Assembly (NCBI GenBank): GCA_018334565.1
Contig: JAGXLU010000015.1
Coordinates: forward strand, 1-42,126
Length of the DNA stretch: 42,126 nt
Source: Halanaerobiales bacterium
Lineage (GTDB): Bacteria > Bacillota > Halanaerobiia > Halanaerobiales > M55B127
Direction: 5' to 3'
Part shown: positions 16,830 through 26,161 of the stretch, piece after piece
How the letters are laid out: each line of letters opens with the position of its first letter
How positions within the stretch are numbered: the first letter of the stretch is position 1
The notes under the pieces: generated by a model
Databases searched by the model: none
What the model saw: only the letters and a program-made list of their open reading frames with translations
What the model was told of the DNA's origin: nothing
Translations under genes and position numbers: made by a program

Positions 16830-17717
16830 TCACTCTTTTTTCTTTAATTCCCAATATATATTACTTAAAGAAACTAATTTAGGAATCTCTAGTTTTTCCC
16901 CCCGTATTCTCGGATCAATATTTGATTGCCTTAATCCTTCAATAATCAATTCTTTATCCATCTTAAAGAGAGGAGATAATTTTAAACTGTTTTTTATATT
17001 TTTTCTCCTTAAATTAAATATTGCTTTAACAAAATTGAAGAAAAATTCTTTATTTTTTACTTTATAAGGAATTTCCTGATAAGGTGTAAGCTTTATAACA
17101 GCAGAATGTACTTTGGGTTTAGGAATAAAAAATTTGGGAGGAACTTCAAATTTTATTTCAACTTTATAATGAAACTGAATAAACACAGATAAACTACCAT
17201 ATGCCTTTGTTCCTGGTTGCGCAACTAATCTCTCTGCTACTTCCCTTTGTATCATAAAGACCATAGAGTTTATTTTTAGGGGTGAGAAAAGTAGGCTTTT
17301 AATAATTGCTGTTGTGATATAATAAGGAAGATTAGCAATAATCTTTATTTCGACTTTTTCTAAATCATACTTCTTAATAAAATTATCCCAATCAATATTT
17401 AAAATATCCTCTTTTAATATAATTAAATTATCATAGTTATTAAAAAAATCAGATAGAATAGTTATAAATCTTGTATCCTTTTCAATAGCTATAAGTTCTC
17501 CTTTTTCTAATACTTTGAGTAAATATTGAGTTAGAGAACCTATACCTGCTCCAATTTCAATAACCTTTTCGTTACCTTTAAGATCTGAAGCCTTGATAAT
17601 TTTGTTCAAAACGACATTGCTGACCAAAAAATGTTGCCCCAGATTTTTATTCAACCTGATATTATATTTGCTTAATATATCTTTTGTATTATACAAGTCT
17701 GCAATTTCTTTATCCAT
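16830..17717 (-). CDS. rsmA: 16S rRNA (adenine1518-N6/1519-N6) dimethyltransferase RsmA
   Basis: RsmA (KsgA) dimethylates two adjacent adenines near the 3' end of 16S rRNA late in 30S assembly. Visible motifs are NLGQHFLVS, the SAM-binding loop VIEIGAGIGSLTQYLL, the catalytic NLPYYIT and PKFFIPKPKVHSAVI. The AAGGAGG site five bases before ATG 17717 sets the start, seven codons inside the longest frame, giving 295 residues, a normal length. A good promoter lies about 150 bp upstream. Confidence 0.96.
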   Translation of the reverse strand: MDKEIADLYNTKDILSKYNIRLNKNLGQHFLVSNVVLNKIIKASDLKGNEKVIEIGAGIGSLTQYLLKVLEKGELIAIEKDTRFITILSDFFNNYDNLIILKEDILNIDWDNFIKKYDLEKVEIKIIANLPYYITTAIIKSLLFSPLKINSMVFMIQREVAERLVAQPGTKAYGSLSVFIQFHYKVEIKFEVPPKFFIPKPKVHSAVIKLTPYQEIPYKVKNKEFFFNFVKAIFNLRRKNIKNSLKLSPLFKMDKELIIEGLRQSNIDPRIRGEKLEIPKLVSLSNIYWELKKKE

Positions 17718-17864
17718 GCATACCTCCTTATTTTTCATACTAACAAAGCTATTTTATCACAACAAATCTTATAATGTAAAATTTAATATGCTTTTCCTTG
17801 ACTATTATATGATATTTTTATAGAAATATTGTATAATAATATCCACAAAAAGATTGCTATTTTT

Positions 17865-17893
17865 ATGTTATTAGGATACTAGTATTTTGTCAA
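17865..17893 (-). promoter_or_regulatory. Promoter of the rsmA-DUF458 operon; rest of the gap empty
   Basis: TTGACA (17893-17888), an exact 17-bp spacer and TAACAT (17870-17865) form one of the best -35/-10 pairs in the window. The transcript would have a leader of about 140 nt before rsmA. The remainder of the 354-bp gap (17718-18071) is AT-rich and shows no gene, RNA motif or convincing terminator. Confidence 0.6.
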
Positions 17894-18071
17894 AAATAGA
17901 GCTTTTTTTATTTTTTATCAATAATTTTCCAAAGTTGTTTTCTTATAAGTACGGTTTTATATATAAAAAAATTCATCTATCTAAAGAAGTTGATATGAAT
18001 ACCTCTTCTCTTTTTTATATGGTATTAATAAAACATTATACAACAAACAATAATAATTAATAGATATATAT

Positions 18072-18683
18072 TCAATCTAAATCTACAATCCCCATTTTTA
18101 AAGATTTAATTAAGGCCTGTGTTCTATCGTTAACCGACATTTTTTTTAATATACTGCTGACATGGTTTTTTACAGTCCTTTCAGTAATTAACAGCTCAGC
18201 CGATATCTTCTTATTTGACATACCTTTAGATATTAACTTCATTACATCCATTTCCCTATCAGTAAGGTTTTGAAACTTATAATTAACTGAAAATTCTTTT
18301 ATAGTTTCTTCAACATTCTTATTCACATGTTTTTTTATCATGGAATATAGATAATTGTAATCTTTTGAAATAGGAATTATTAGATCAACATAACGATCTG
18401 TATTTTTGTTGAATGCCTTTTTATCATTTTGTAAAACAAAGATATTGGTTCTCTTATTAATAGTTTTAATAGCTTTAACCAGATTTTCTAGTTCTTTTGT
18501 TCCCATCTTTAGGCTATTGATAAGTACCATATCAGGATAAAATTTCTCTAATACTGAAATCACATGTTCATATTGAGATATAGAAAAAACTGATTTTATC
18601 TTTCTTTTGTCTTTTAAAAGATACGAAATAGCATCTTTATATAATTTATTTTTATCAAATATTAATATTTTTATTTTCTCCAT
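18072..18683 (-). CDS. NarL/LuxR-type regulator with degenerate receiver
   Basis: The 203-residue protein has a receiver-like fold (about 1-125) and a LuxR helix-turn-helix (about 138-200) with LTDREMDVMKLISKGMSNKK and ITERTVKNHVSSILKKM. The receiver looks unable to be phosphorylated in the usual way: the acidic pair is reduced to F9-D10 and the phosphoacceptor position is N56 (VLINSLKMG) instead of Asp. The switch lysine (ISKD) is kept. It is therefore a pseudo-receiver regulator, probably controlled by ligand or protein contact. There is no kinase beside it. Its target is unknown. Confidence 0.85.
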   Translation of the reverse strand: MEKIKILIFDKNKLYKDAISYLLKDKRKIKSVFSISQYEHVISVLEKFYPDMVLINSLKMGTKELENLVKAIKTINKRTNIFVLQNDKKAFNKNTDRYVDLIIPISKDYNYLYSMIKKHVNKNVEETIKEFSVNYKFQNLTDREMDVMKLISKGMSNKKISAELLITERTVKNHVSSILKKMSVNDRTQALIKSLKMGIVDLD

Positions 18684-18730
18684 ATTGTCACCTTTTTACC
18701 CTTTTTATTTATTATATCAAATAAAACAAT

Positions 18731-18761
18731 AAAAAAAAGGCTAATCCCTTAAGAATTAACC
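18731..18761 (-). terminator. Rho-independent terminator after the cyclase gene
   Basis: On the minus strand GGTTAATTC, a 5-nt loop and GGATTAGCC form a 9-bp stem (two G-U pairs) followed by eight T residues. It lies about 90 bp after the cyclase stop. Confidence 0.75.
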
Positions 18762-18851
18762 AAAAATTTATTTATATACTCATTCATTATTTTTTTCATC
18801 TCAGGTTCCTTAAAAAAAATATATATCAATCTATGATTTGGGTGGAGAGGT

Positions 18852-19481
18852 TCATTTATATAACAAGGCTCTGACTGGAGAAGCTTCACAATTTTTAAAT
18901 TTTAAAGGTATAGCTAATAAATTATAAATTCCATTTTCAACATTACTCAAATTTAAACTTTCTATTATCACTACTTCATTTTTTAATAAAATTTTATGTG
19001 CAGGAAAATCATGACTGTTAGAGCTTTCAATACTTAAGTAATCAATTCCTATTAGTCGTATTCCTTTATTTAATAGATATTCAGCTCCTTTATAGGTTAG
19101 ATAAACATAATTTTCATCAAAAAAATCTTTTTTATATAATGTACTATTTCTTGTTTTGAAAAGCACCTTATTGCATTTGATATCTGTATTTAAAAGTTCT
19201 TTTCTTGTTATTTCTTTTTGATTATTAATTTTAATTACCTGAACTTTACCAATAAATTTCCCTAGGTCAATATCATCTATATTTTTCCCATTTTCTACAA
19301 AATGTGAAGGGGCATCAATATGAGTACCGGCATGTAAACTCATATTCACACTGCTTAAGTTATATCCATCTTTTTTTATTTCCTTTGCTCTATCAATTTC
19401 AGTAGCCTTATCACCTGGAAAATTAATCATATCCTTTGTAATCTTTAAGGAAATATCAAATATTTTCTTTTCCCTTTCCAT
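18852..19481 (-). CDS. Cyclase / kynurenine-formamidase-like metal hydrolase
   Basis: This 209-residue member of the cyclase family (PF04199) has the metal-binding motif HAGTHIDAPSHF at about residues 50-61 and the downstream family elements IDYLSIESS and HDFPAHKILL. Such enzymes hydrolyse N-formylkynurenine, isatin or related amides and lactones. No tryptophan-degradation gene is nearby, so the substrate stays open. The start has GGAG seven bases before ATG. It follows the dehydrogenase gene by 13 bp, suggesting one transcript and perhaps one pathway. Confidence 0.82.
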   Translation of the reverse strand: MEREKKIFDISLKITKDMINFPGDKATEIDRAKEIKKDGYNLSSVNMSLHAGTHIDAPSHFVENGKNIDDIDLGKFIGKVQVIKINNQKEITRKELLNTDIKCNKVLFKTRNSTLYKKDFFDENYVYLTYKGAEYLLNKGIRLIGIDYLSIESSNSHDFPAHKILLKNEVVIIESLNLSNVENGIYNLLAIPLKFKNCEASPVRALLYK

Positions 19482-19494
19482 ACGAAAACTCCTT

Positions 19495-20451
19495 TCAAGT
19501 AACTCTATTGATTGGTGTTTTACCTTCCAGAACTTTTATAACATTTTTAGCTACCATTACTGCCATTTTATTGCGTGCATCCGTGGTAGCAGTACCTATA
19601 TGAGGGGTTAAAATTACATTATTTAATTTTAATAATTTAGGATTTACTTCAGGCTCATTTTCATAAACATCTATTCCAGCTCCAAATATTTGATTATTTA
19701 TTAGCGCATTTACTAAGGCATCTTCATCGACAATCGAGCCTCTACCAGTATTAACTAAAACAGCATTATCTTTCATTATTTGAAATTCATTTTTACCTAT
19801 CAAATGATGAGTGCTTTCATTTAAAGAAGCATTGATTGTAATATAATCTGAATTATTGAGAAGTTCATCTAATTTAGCATATTTGATATTAAGTTGTTCT
19901 TCCTCTTTATTACTTAACCTTGATCTTTTATTATATAATACTTTCATATCAAATCCATGGGCTCTTTTCGCCACAGCTCTTCCTATTCTACCAAATCCTA
20001 CAATACCTAGTGTTTGTGCATATATACTTTTCCCCAACATTAATTCAGGTGACCAACCATCAAATTTTAATTCGCGAAGATATTTATCGGCCTCAACAAT
20101 TCTTCTTGCCATTGCAGACAATAATGTCCATGTCAAATCAGCAGTTGCTTCTGTTAAAACACCCGGGGTGTTGCTTACATAAATTTCATTTCTTCGAGCT
20201 GCATCTAGAGCAATATTATCATAACCCACTGCATAATTAGCAATAATCTTCAAGTTTTTACAGCTATTTATAATCTCCTCATCAATTTCATCACTTAACA
20301 AAGTAATCAGTGCATCAACTTTCTTTGCATAATTAATAATCTGCTCTTTATCAGGATTTACCTCATCAGAAAAAACTTTAACATCATGTGCGCTTTTTAA
20401 AAGATTTAAACCTGCATTAGGAATTTTTCTTGTCAAAAATATTTTGGCCAT
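19495..20451 (-). CDS. D-2-hydroxyacid dehydrogenase (glyoxylate/hydroxypyruvate reductase type)
   Basis: This 318-residue NAD(P)-dependent enzyme has an N-terminal substrate domain with NYAVGYDNIALDAARRN, a Rossmann fold with GFGRIGRAVAKRA (about residue 150), VNTGRGSIVDEDAL carrying the active-site Arg, and the Glu/His pair in DVYENEP and LTPHIGTAT. It closely resembles GyaR-type glyoxylate reductases. It would reduce glyoxylate or hydroxypyruvate; exact specificity cannot be read from sequence. The gene leads the pair with the cyclase gene. Confidence 0.9.
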   Translation of the reverse strand: MAKIFLTRKIPNAGLNLLKSAHDVKVFSDEVNPDKEQIINYAKKVDALITLLSDEIDEEIINSCKNLKIIANYAVGYDNIALDAARRNEIYVSNTPGVLTEATADLTWTLLSAMARRIVEADKYLRELKFDGWSPELMLGKSIYAQTLGIVGFGRIGRAVAKRAHGFDMKVLYNKRSRLSNKEEEQLNIKYAKLDELLNNSDYITINASLNESTHHLIGKNEFQIMKDNAVLVNTGRGSIVDEDALVNALINNQIFGAGIDVYENEPEVNPKLLKLNNVILTPHIGTATTDARNKMAVMVAKNVIKVLEGKTPINRVT

Positions 20452-20552
20452 ATTAAAACACTACCTTTTTTCATTTAATGAATTATACTTATAATTTAAA
20501 AATTCTCACGGGAAATCAATTTAATTATTAATATACATGACTCAATATTAAT

Positions 20553-21647
20553 CTAAAATAAAATAGTATCTATTTTACCTTCTTGATATGACTTTGCTCT
20601 TTCTTCGCCTCTTAAAACCCTTAAAACCCCTTCCTTTAAATCCTCCATTTCCTCAGCACCAGGATAAACAAATACTTTTGAGATATACTCTACCTTTTTT
20701 ATTAACCTTTCTACAATATATTCAGAATTAGCGAGACCACCTGTAATAAATATTGCATCAACTTCTCCATTTAAAACGGCAGCCATTGCACCTATATCTT
20801 TTGCTATCTGATAAATCATGCCTTCATATACCAGCTTGGCTTTTTTATCACCCTGTTCAATCCTCTTTTCAATTTCTACACAATCATTTGTTTTTAAGTA
20901 AGCGTTTAAACCTCCATTACCCAGAAGCTTTTTGATAAAAATATCTTTCTCTGGTTGATTATCCAAAATATACTCAGCTAAATCCAAAGTAGGTAAAGTT
21001 CCAACTCTTTCAGGCGAATATGGACCTCCTTGATTGGCGTTATTAACATCAACTATTCTACCTCGTTTTAATGTAGCTATAGAAATACCACCGCCCAAAT
21101 GTGCGCCTATAAACTTAGCTCCTTCAAATCTTATATTTATCTCTTTAGCTGTTTTTCGTCCAATAGATTTAAGATTTAAAGCATGGGACTGACAGCGACG
21201 TGGCAATTCTGGCAAACCCGACAACCGTGCAATATCTTCAAATTCGTCAACTGAAATGGGATCAACAGTATAAGCTGGTTTATTATATTGTTGACCTAAA
21301 TTATACGATATAATACCGGCTAAGTTAGAGGCATGGGCTGAATTTTTGGCGATCTTTAAATCCTTTACCATCTTCTTATCTATCAAATAAGTACCACCCA
21401 ATAAAGGATCAAGTGCTACACCACCTCTAGCAACTATAGCATCTAACTCTGCAAATTCATATTTCGAGTTCTCGACTTCTTCTTTAATAAGATTTTGTCT
21501 CCATGCTAGTTGGTCTATGATCTTTACATATTTTTTTATTTTTTTATTGCTATGCTTAAGATTTTTGTTCCAAACTTCTGCATCATCAATAAATATTGAT
21601 AGTTTTGTAGAAGTAGAACCAGGATTAATAACTAAAATTTTATACAT
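20553..21647 (-). CDS. buk: Butyrate kinase
   Basis: This 364-residue enzyme of the acetate/butyrate kinase (ASKHA) family begins ILVINPGSTSTKLSIF, with the phosphate-binding loop, and has VARGGVALDPLLGGTY, HASNLAGIISY, GAHLGGGISIATLKRGRIVDVNNAN and ITGGLANSEYIVERL. It interconverts butyryl phosphate and butyrate, making ATP; branched acyl substrates are also possible. No phosphotransbutyrylase gene is in the window, so it is not in the usual ptb-buk pair here. The start has AAGGAGAGG upstream. Confidence 0.93.
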   Translation of the reverse strand: MYKILVINPGSTSTKLSIFIDDAEVWNKNLKHSNKKIKKYVKIIDQLAWRQNLIKEEVENSKYEFAELDAIVARGGVALDPLLGGTYLIDKKMVKDLKIAKNSAHASNLAGIISYNLGQQYNKPAYTVDPISVDEFEDIARLSGLPELPRRCQSHALNLKSIGRKTAKEINIRFEGAKFIGAHLGGGISIATLKRGRIVDVNNANQGGPYSPERVGTLPTLDLAEYILDNQPEKDIFIKKLLGNGGLNAYLKTNDCVEIEKRIEQGDKKAKLVYEGMIYQIAKDIGAMAAVLNGEVDAIFITGGLANSEYIVERLIKKVEYISKVFVYPGAEEMEDLKEGVLRVLRGEERAKSYQEGKIDTILF

Positions 21648-21763
21648 AATTACCTCTCCTTAAGTCATATATTATTATATCAGATTAAGCCTAATTTAAG
21701 CAGTTATTCTCGATGTCATTATTTTGAAAATTATTTGTATTGATTATATCTACATTTCCTTGA

Positions 21764-22600
21764 TCAAGACCCTAATTCCTCTTTTTTTATATCAACTTCT
21801 TCAAATGTCAATAAACCATTTTTGAATGCTTTAACTACCATCTCTATTTGCGAATTAACTTCAAATATATTATATAATCTTTGTTTATGGTACTTAATAG
21901 TACTCCTACTTAAATGCAATTCTTCTGCTAATGAACTTTCTGTCAGACCATTGGCGATCATCTTTAATATATACAACTGTTTTTCAGATAATCCTTCTTT
22001 AAAATTAATCTTGTTATTATAACTTTGTCTATTATATAATTTAAGCTGAATATTACTTGTCAATAGATCGCTTAAACAAATAACTTCATTTTTAATAATA
22101 TTTTTATTAATAATATTGATATAACCCAAAATAGAACCATTATCTATTATAGGAAATGCAATACTATAATATGTATTTAAAGGTCTACAAAAATGGTGAC
22201 CCGGTAGAATAAATACTGGTTTTTTCATTTTTTCAGCCAAATATACTGCATTTGTACCCGAATATTTTTCATAAAAAGAAAATCCTTTTTTTATGCCTAG
22301 AGCATGTAACTTTAAATAAATATTAGCTGAAGCAGACATTACCTCTACTATAAATTGATTGTTTATTAGAAAAAAACAGTAACCTCCATTTAACTTTTGA
22401 TTAATTTTATTAACCTTTTCAAAAAAATAATTCCTAATTGCTTTACTAAAATATAAGTTTTTAATATCCTTACCGTTTACATGTTTATTAACTATAATAG
22501 AACGGGATTTGCCCGATTTTAAACATCTGGACCAAGAAAAAGCTACTTCCTTTTTTATTGACTTATAATCAAAATATTTTTTAGCTGTATCCAAACCCAT
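21764..22600 (-). CDS. LuxR-type regulator with AcoR-like GAF sensor
   Basis: The 278-residue protein begins with the AcoR-like pattern FSWSRCLKSG and a GAF-like sensor domain (about 40-190) that ends with KYSGTNAVYLA and IAFPIIDNGSILGYINI, features known from sigma-54 activators. Instead of an AAA domain it has a LuxR helix-turn-helix at about 207-265 (LSEKQLYILKMIANGLTESS, HLSRSTIKYHKQRLYNIF). It starts five bases after the HlyD-like gene, so it is the last gene of the peptide-export operon and probably its regulator. A small-molecule or peptide ligand for the GAF domain is inferred. Confidence 0.8.
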   Translation of the reverse strand: MGLDTAKKYFDYKSIKKEVAFSWSRCLKSGKSRSIIVNKHVNGKDIKNLYFSKAIRNYFFEKVNKINQKLNGGYCFFLINNQFIVEVMSASANIYLKLHALGIKKGFSFYEKYSGTNAVYLAEKMKKPVFILPGHHFCRPLNTYYSIAFPIIDNGSILGYINIINKNIIKNEVICLSDLLTSNIQLKLYNRQSYNNKINFKEGLSEKQLYILKMIANGLTESSLAEELHLSRSTIKYHKQRLYNIFEVNSQIEMVVKAFKNGLLTFEEVDIKKEELGS

Positions 22601-22605
22601 GCCCC

Positions 22606-23754
22606 CTAATTTATAAAATCCAATTTTTCTAATACATAATATATTATTGGCCTTTGCCCAACAATTATAGAAGCCTCGGTAATCATACCATTGACATAAT
22701 TAACTTGTTTTTTATTCGCTCCCTTATTAAGAAAGTTATTGATACTTGCTTCTGCTTTATATATATAGCTTTGTCCTCCAGTTTTAGTCACATCATAATT
22801 AATACTTATGATTTTACCTTTGGCTGTACCAAACTCTTTATATGGATAAGATGTGATACGATACCTTACTATATCACCTTTATTTATCCTTAAAATATCA
22901 TCATTATTTATTACAAGTTTTACAATATATTTTTCGTGAGAAATCGGAACAACTTTCATTACCAGGTTACCAGCAGGAATATAGTCTCCGATATTAAAAT
23001 GTTCTATAAACTGGATTCTGCCATCAATAGGGGACTGGATATTATATCGCTTTAATTTTTCATCAATATTTTTTTTGTCTATGATATTACTTGATATTTG
23101 ATCTTTATATTTTTCTATCCTATTTGCTATATCTATTATCGTTTCTTTTTTATAACTAGATAATTCATATTTCATATTAGTAAGTCCCATTTTTTCTTGA
23201 TTATACTGTACTTCAGAAATACTGATTCCTCTAAAATTTTTTAGCTTTTTAATCCTGGCTTCTTTTAATCGTATTTTTTCACGCAAAAATTGAATTTTTT
23301 CTTTAATAAATACAAATTCATTTTTTATAGAGCCAGTCATAAATTCACTGTTTGTTTCTTTGTTTTTTAAATAATCAACAATTATTTTTAAATCCTTTAT
23401 CTCATTATTATATTCAATATTTTTCTCAGTCAAATACTTTTTCCGTTTTTCATATACAGTATTTTCTATGGAAAACAAACAATCACCCTTGTAAACCTCT
23501 TTTTGATCTTTATTAACCATACTCTTTAAAATACCGGCTTGCATATTATATATCTTACTAATAGGATTTTTTTGACTAATTATACCTCTGGTTTCTATAA
23601 TTACATCAACTTTTCCATAAAATAACCAAATAAATGCAATAATCAAAACAAAAATTATAATTATTACCGTAGAATATATAAACAATATATCTTTTGTATT
23701 TCTTTTGTATTTTCTTTGACTTAAATCATCAAAATCTTGATAAGCAAATTTCAA
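22606..23754 (-). CDS. HlyD-family adaptor protein for peptide export
   Basis: The 382-residue protein has one N-terminal membrane helix (about 26-48), a short biotinyl-lipoyl-like strand region (IIETRGIIS), a long charged helical hairpin (about 105-225, coiled-coil rich) and a C-terminal barrel with YNIQSPIDGRIQFIEHFNIGDYIPAGNLVMKVVP, the hallmark of membrane-fusion proteins. It works with the C39 ABC exporter encoded 26 bp upstream, as in bacteriocin secretion sets. The start is TTG 23754, with AAAGGGA seven bases before it; no ATG is available. Confidence 0.9.
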   Translation of the reverse strand: MKFAYQDFDDLSQRKYKRNTKDILFIYSTVIIIIFVLIIAFIWLFYGKVDVIIETRGIISQKNPISKIYNMQAGILKSMVNKDQKEVYKGDCLFSIENTVYEKRKKYLTEKNIEYNNEIKDLKIIVDYLKNKETNSEFMTGSIKNEFVFIKEKIQFLREKIRLKEARIKKLKNFRGISISEVQYNQEKMGLTNMKYELSSYKKETIIDIANRIEKYKDQISSNIIDKKNIDEKLKRYNIQSPIDGRIQFIEHFNIGDYIPAGNLVMKVVPISHEKYIVKLVINNDDILRINKGDIVRYRITSYPYKEFGTAKGKIISINYDVTKTGGQSYIYKAEASINNFLNKGANKKQVNYVNGMITEASIIVGQRPIIYYVLEKLDFIN

Positions 23755-23780
23755 TTCTTATTCCCTTTCATATAACATCA

Positions 23781-25970
23781 TTAATATATCTGTTTATTCC
23801 ATAGATCATAATAATATCCCCGTTTATCAACTAAATCTTGATGTGAGCCATATTCCACAACTTTTCCTTTTCTTAAAAAAAATATTTTCTCACAGTTTTT
23901 AACCGCTTTTAATCTGTGAGAAATTATTATCACCGATTTATCAAAACTAATTTCATCAAGCATCTCATAAATCTTTTTTTCATTACTGAAATCTAAATTA
24001 TTGGTAGCCTCATCCAGTATTATTAGATCTGGATCTTTTAATAAAACTCTAGCAATAGCTAATCTCTGTTTCTCTCCTCCCGATAAATTATTACCGTGTT
24101 CCGTTAAAATAGTATCATATCTTTTCGGAAGTTGATTAATATAATTATGAATTTCTGCTTTTTCGGCCGCTCTTATTATTTCTTTAATACTGTAATCTTC
24201 ATTATTTAAACATATATTTTCTTTTATAGTTTTATTAAATATAAATATATCTTGTGGTACATATCCTATATTATTCCTCAAACTTTTTGTCTCTATATCT
24301 TCTAAATTGTTTCCATCAATAGTAATTTTACCTCTATTGATACTATAAAACTTCAGCAAAGATTTAATTAAGGTGGTTTTCCCAGATCCGCTGGCCCCTA
24401 CAATGGCGATTTTCTGTCCCTTCTTGATCTTAAGTGATATATTATTTAAGATCTTTTTTTTCCTATTATAAATAAAATCTACATTTTTAAATTCTATATC
24501 ACCCTGTATTTTATTTAACTTCATCAACTTTTTTTCGTACTCTTTTGTTTCTAAAACCATAATTTCTCTTAATCTATCTATTGCTACCAATGCTTCCTGG
24601 ATTTTAGGTTGTAATTTTATTAAATTTTGTAAAGGATTATAAAAATATACTAAAAGGGCATTGAAAGTTATCAACTGGCCCACTGTTAATTTACCTTGGA
24701 TGACTTGATATCCTCCCAACCACAATATGATCGTTTCTCCCAGTGATGCTAATAGATTATCTAACGAATTCTGTATATTTTTTAAAAAGCTGGCTTGAAA
24801 AATTTTTTCTATGAAATCAAGAAATTTATACTCATTATTTAAATAACTTTTTTCTTCATAATTAGATGCCTTTATAGTATTAATGCCATTGATAGTTTCA
24901 ACAAGACTGGACTGAAGTTTTGCCCCACATTCCATTTCTTGTTTTCTTACCCTTTTGTGTTTGTTGGCAAATAGAATTACTAATATAATATATACGGGTA
25001 ATAAAAAAGCAGCTATTTTAAATAAATATTTACTTTGAAGATAAAGAATAATGCCGGCCCCAATTATTAAGAGAGTATCAATCATTATTGATATGGCGGC
25101 ATTGGAAATAGCTTCTCTTATTTTGCTAGAATCCTGTATTCTTGAAATGATTTCACCGGTCTCTCTTTTCTCATAAAATGAAATGGGTAATTGAAGGATG
25201 TGTTCAATATAATCCATTATTAACCTAATATCTATTTGTTGGCTCAAATATATCGTCAGGTGGTTTCTAAAACCATCCATAACAATTTTTAAAAAGGCGA
25301 TAAGCATTACCCCTATTGATATTATATGCAGTGTCTTAATTAATCCATTTACTAAAATACTGTCAATTAAATATTTAAAATAAAAAGATCCCAATATGCC
25401 TAAAATTGTATATATGATGGAAGCTAAAAATATTTGAAATATTAAACTTTTATTTTCCCTTATAATATTTTTTATAAAGTTGAACTTTTTGGGTGTTTCT
25501 TTTTTATTATAAGCTAAGTTGGCCGGCTTAAGTAAAATTAAGATATTTGTCCACTTCTTTTCAAAAGCAGCCTTGCTTATTATCTTTAAACCATTATCAG
25601 GATCAAAAATTATTAAACGGCTGCCTTTGATTTTATAAATCACAATAAAGTGCAGCACATCATTTTTTACAACATGAGCAATTACCGGCAAATTTAATTT
25701 TTTTGTTAATATTGCCAGCTTTGCCTTAACTCCTTTTGCTTGAAATCCAATTTTTTCCGCAGCTTTTATTAGACCATATGCTGATGTGCCTTTTTGATCA
25801 GTACCAGCTGATTCTCGTATCCTACTAATAGGGTAATTTAACTTGTAAATATTAGCAACAGTAGCCAGACAAGCTGCCCCGCAATCAGTTTTGTCTCTTT
25901 GTTTTATTAGTTTATTAAAATTTTTTATTTTTATATATGTTAAATATATTTTTAAGAATAATTCTTGCAT
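23781..25970 (-). CDS. C39-peptidase-containing ABC exporter for double-glycine peptides
   Basis: The 729-residue exporter has three parts. An N-terminal C39 protease domain carries catalytic C30 (TDCGAACLA), H107 (LHFIVIY) and D123 (IFDPDNG). Six membrane helices follow (about 175-450). The ATPase domain has Walker A GASGSGKTT, signature LSGGEKQR and Walker B LIILDEATNNLD. Such proteins cut leaders after Gly-Gly and export the mature peptide. The three small genes directly upstream, two with Gly-Gly leaders, are its obvious substrates. The start ATG lies 14 bases after the stop of the nearest peptide gene and has only a weak ribosome binding site, so translational coupling is likely. Confidence 0.95.
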   Translation of the reverse strand: MQELFLKIYLTYIKIKNFNKLIKQRDKTDCGAACLATVANIYKLNYPISRIRESAGTDQKGTSAYGLIKAAEKIGFQAKGVKAKLAILTKKLNLPVIAHVVKNDVLHFIVIYKIKGSRLIIFDPDNGLKIISKAAFEKKWTNILILLKPANLAYNKKETPKKFNFIKNIIRENKSLIFQIFLASIIYTILGILGSFYFKYLIDSILVNGLIKTLHIISIGVMLIAFLKIVMDGFRNHLTIYLSQQIDIRLIMDYIEHILQLPISFYEKRETGEIISRIQDSSKIREAISNAAISIMIDTLLIIGAGIILYLQSKYLFKIAAFLLPVYIILVILFANKHKRVRKQEMECGAKLQSSLVETINGINTIKASNYEEKSYLNNEYKFLDFIEKIFQASFLKNIQNSLDNLLASLGETIILWLGGYQVIQGKLTVGQLITFNALLVYFYNPLQNLIKLQPKIQEALVAIDRLREIMVLETKEYEKKLMKLNKIQGDIEFKNVDFIYNRKKKILNNISLKIKKGQKIAIVGASGSGKTTLIKSLLKFYSINRGKITIDGNNLEDIETKSLRNNIGYVPQDIFIFNKTIKENICLNNEDYSIKEIIRAAEKAEIHNYINQLPKRYDTILTEHGNNLSGGEKQRLAIARVLLKDPDLIILDEATNNLDFSNEKKIYEMLDEISFDKSVIIISHRLKAVKNCEKIFFLRKGKVVEYGSHQDLVDKRGYYYDLWNKQIY

Positions 25971-25984
25971 TGTTTATCAATACT

Positions 25985-26116
25985 TTATTGTAACAAATAA
26001 TAGATTACTTGACCGATTATATATCCCAATAATACCCCTGCAGCAGTTGTAAAAAAAAGTCCTAAAACAAAATTATGACCAGTTATTGGCCCTTGTAATA
26101 AGGTAAATAATGACAT
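25985..26116 (-). CDS. Small hydrophobic peptide without double-glycine leader
   Basis: The 43-codon gene (MSLFTLLQGPITGHN then a hydrophobic helix) has AAGGAG before its ATG. Residues 16-41 form one membrane helix with GVLLG and GYIIG, two GxxxG-type motifs. It shares TTAA plus glycine-spaced helix features with the neighbouring leader peptides but has no Gly-Gly site. It may be a leaderless third peptide, an immunity protein or a small exporter subunit. It is placed between the leader peptides and the exporter. Recognised only by context. Confidence 0.7.
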   Translation of the reverse strand: MSLFTLLQGPITGHNFVLGLFFTTAAGVLLGYIIGQVIYYLLQ

Positions 26117-26161
26117 CTTTTCATTCTCCTTTTTATTCAAAATATTTTCCCCCTTTAAGTT

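Noticed and set aside
18749-18856. Minus-strand frame after the cyclase gene reading HPNHRLIYIFFKEPEMKKI to MNEYINKFLVNS
   Set aside because: It has no ribosome binding site or proper start, and its stop lies in the loop of the terminator. It could be a gene-end remnant, but 35 codons without known similarity are too little.
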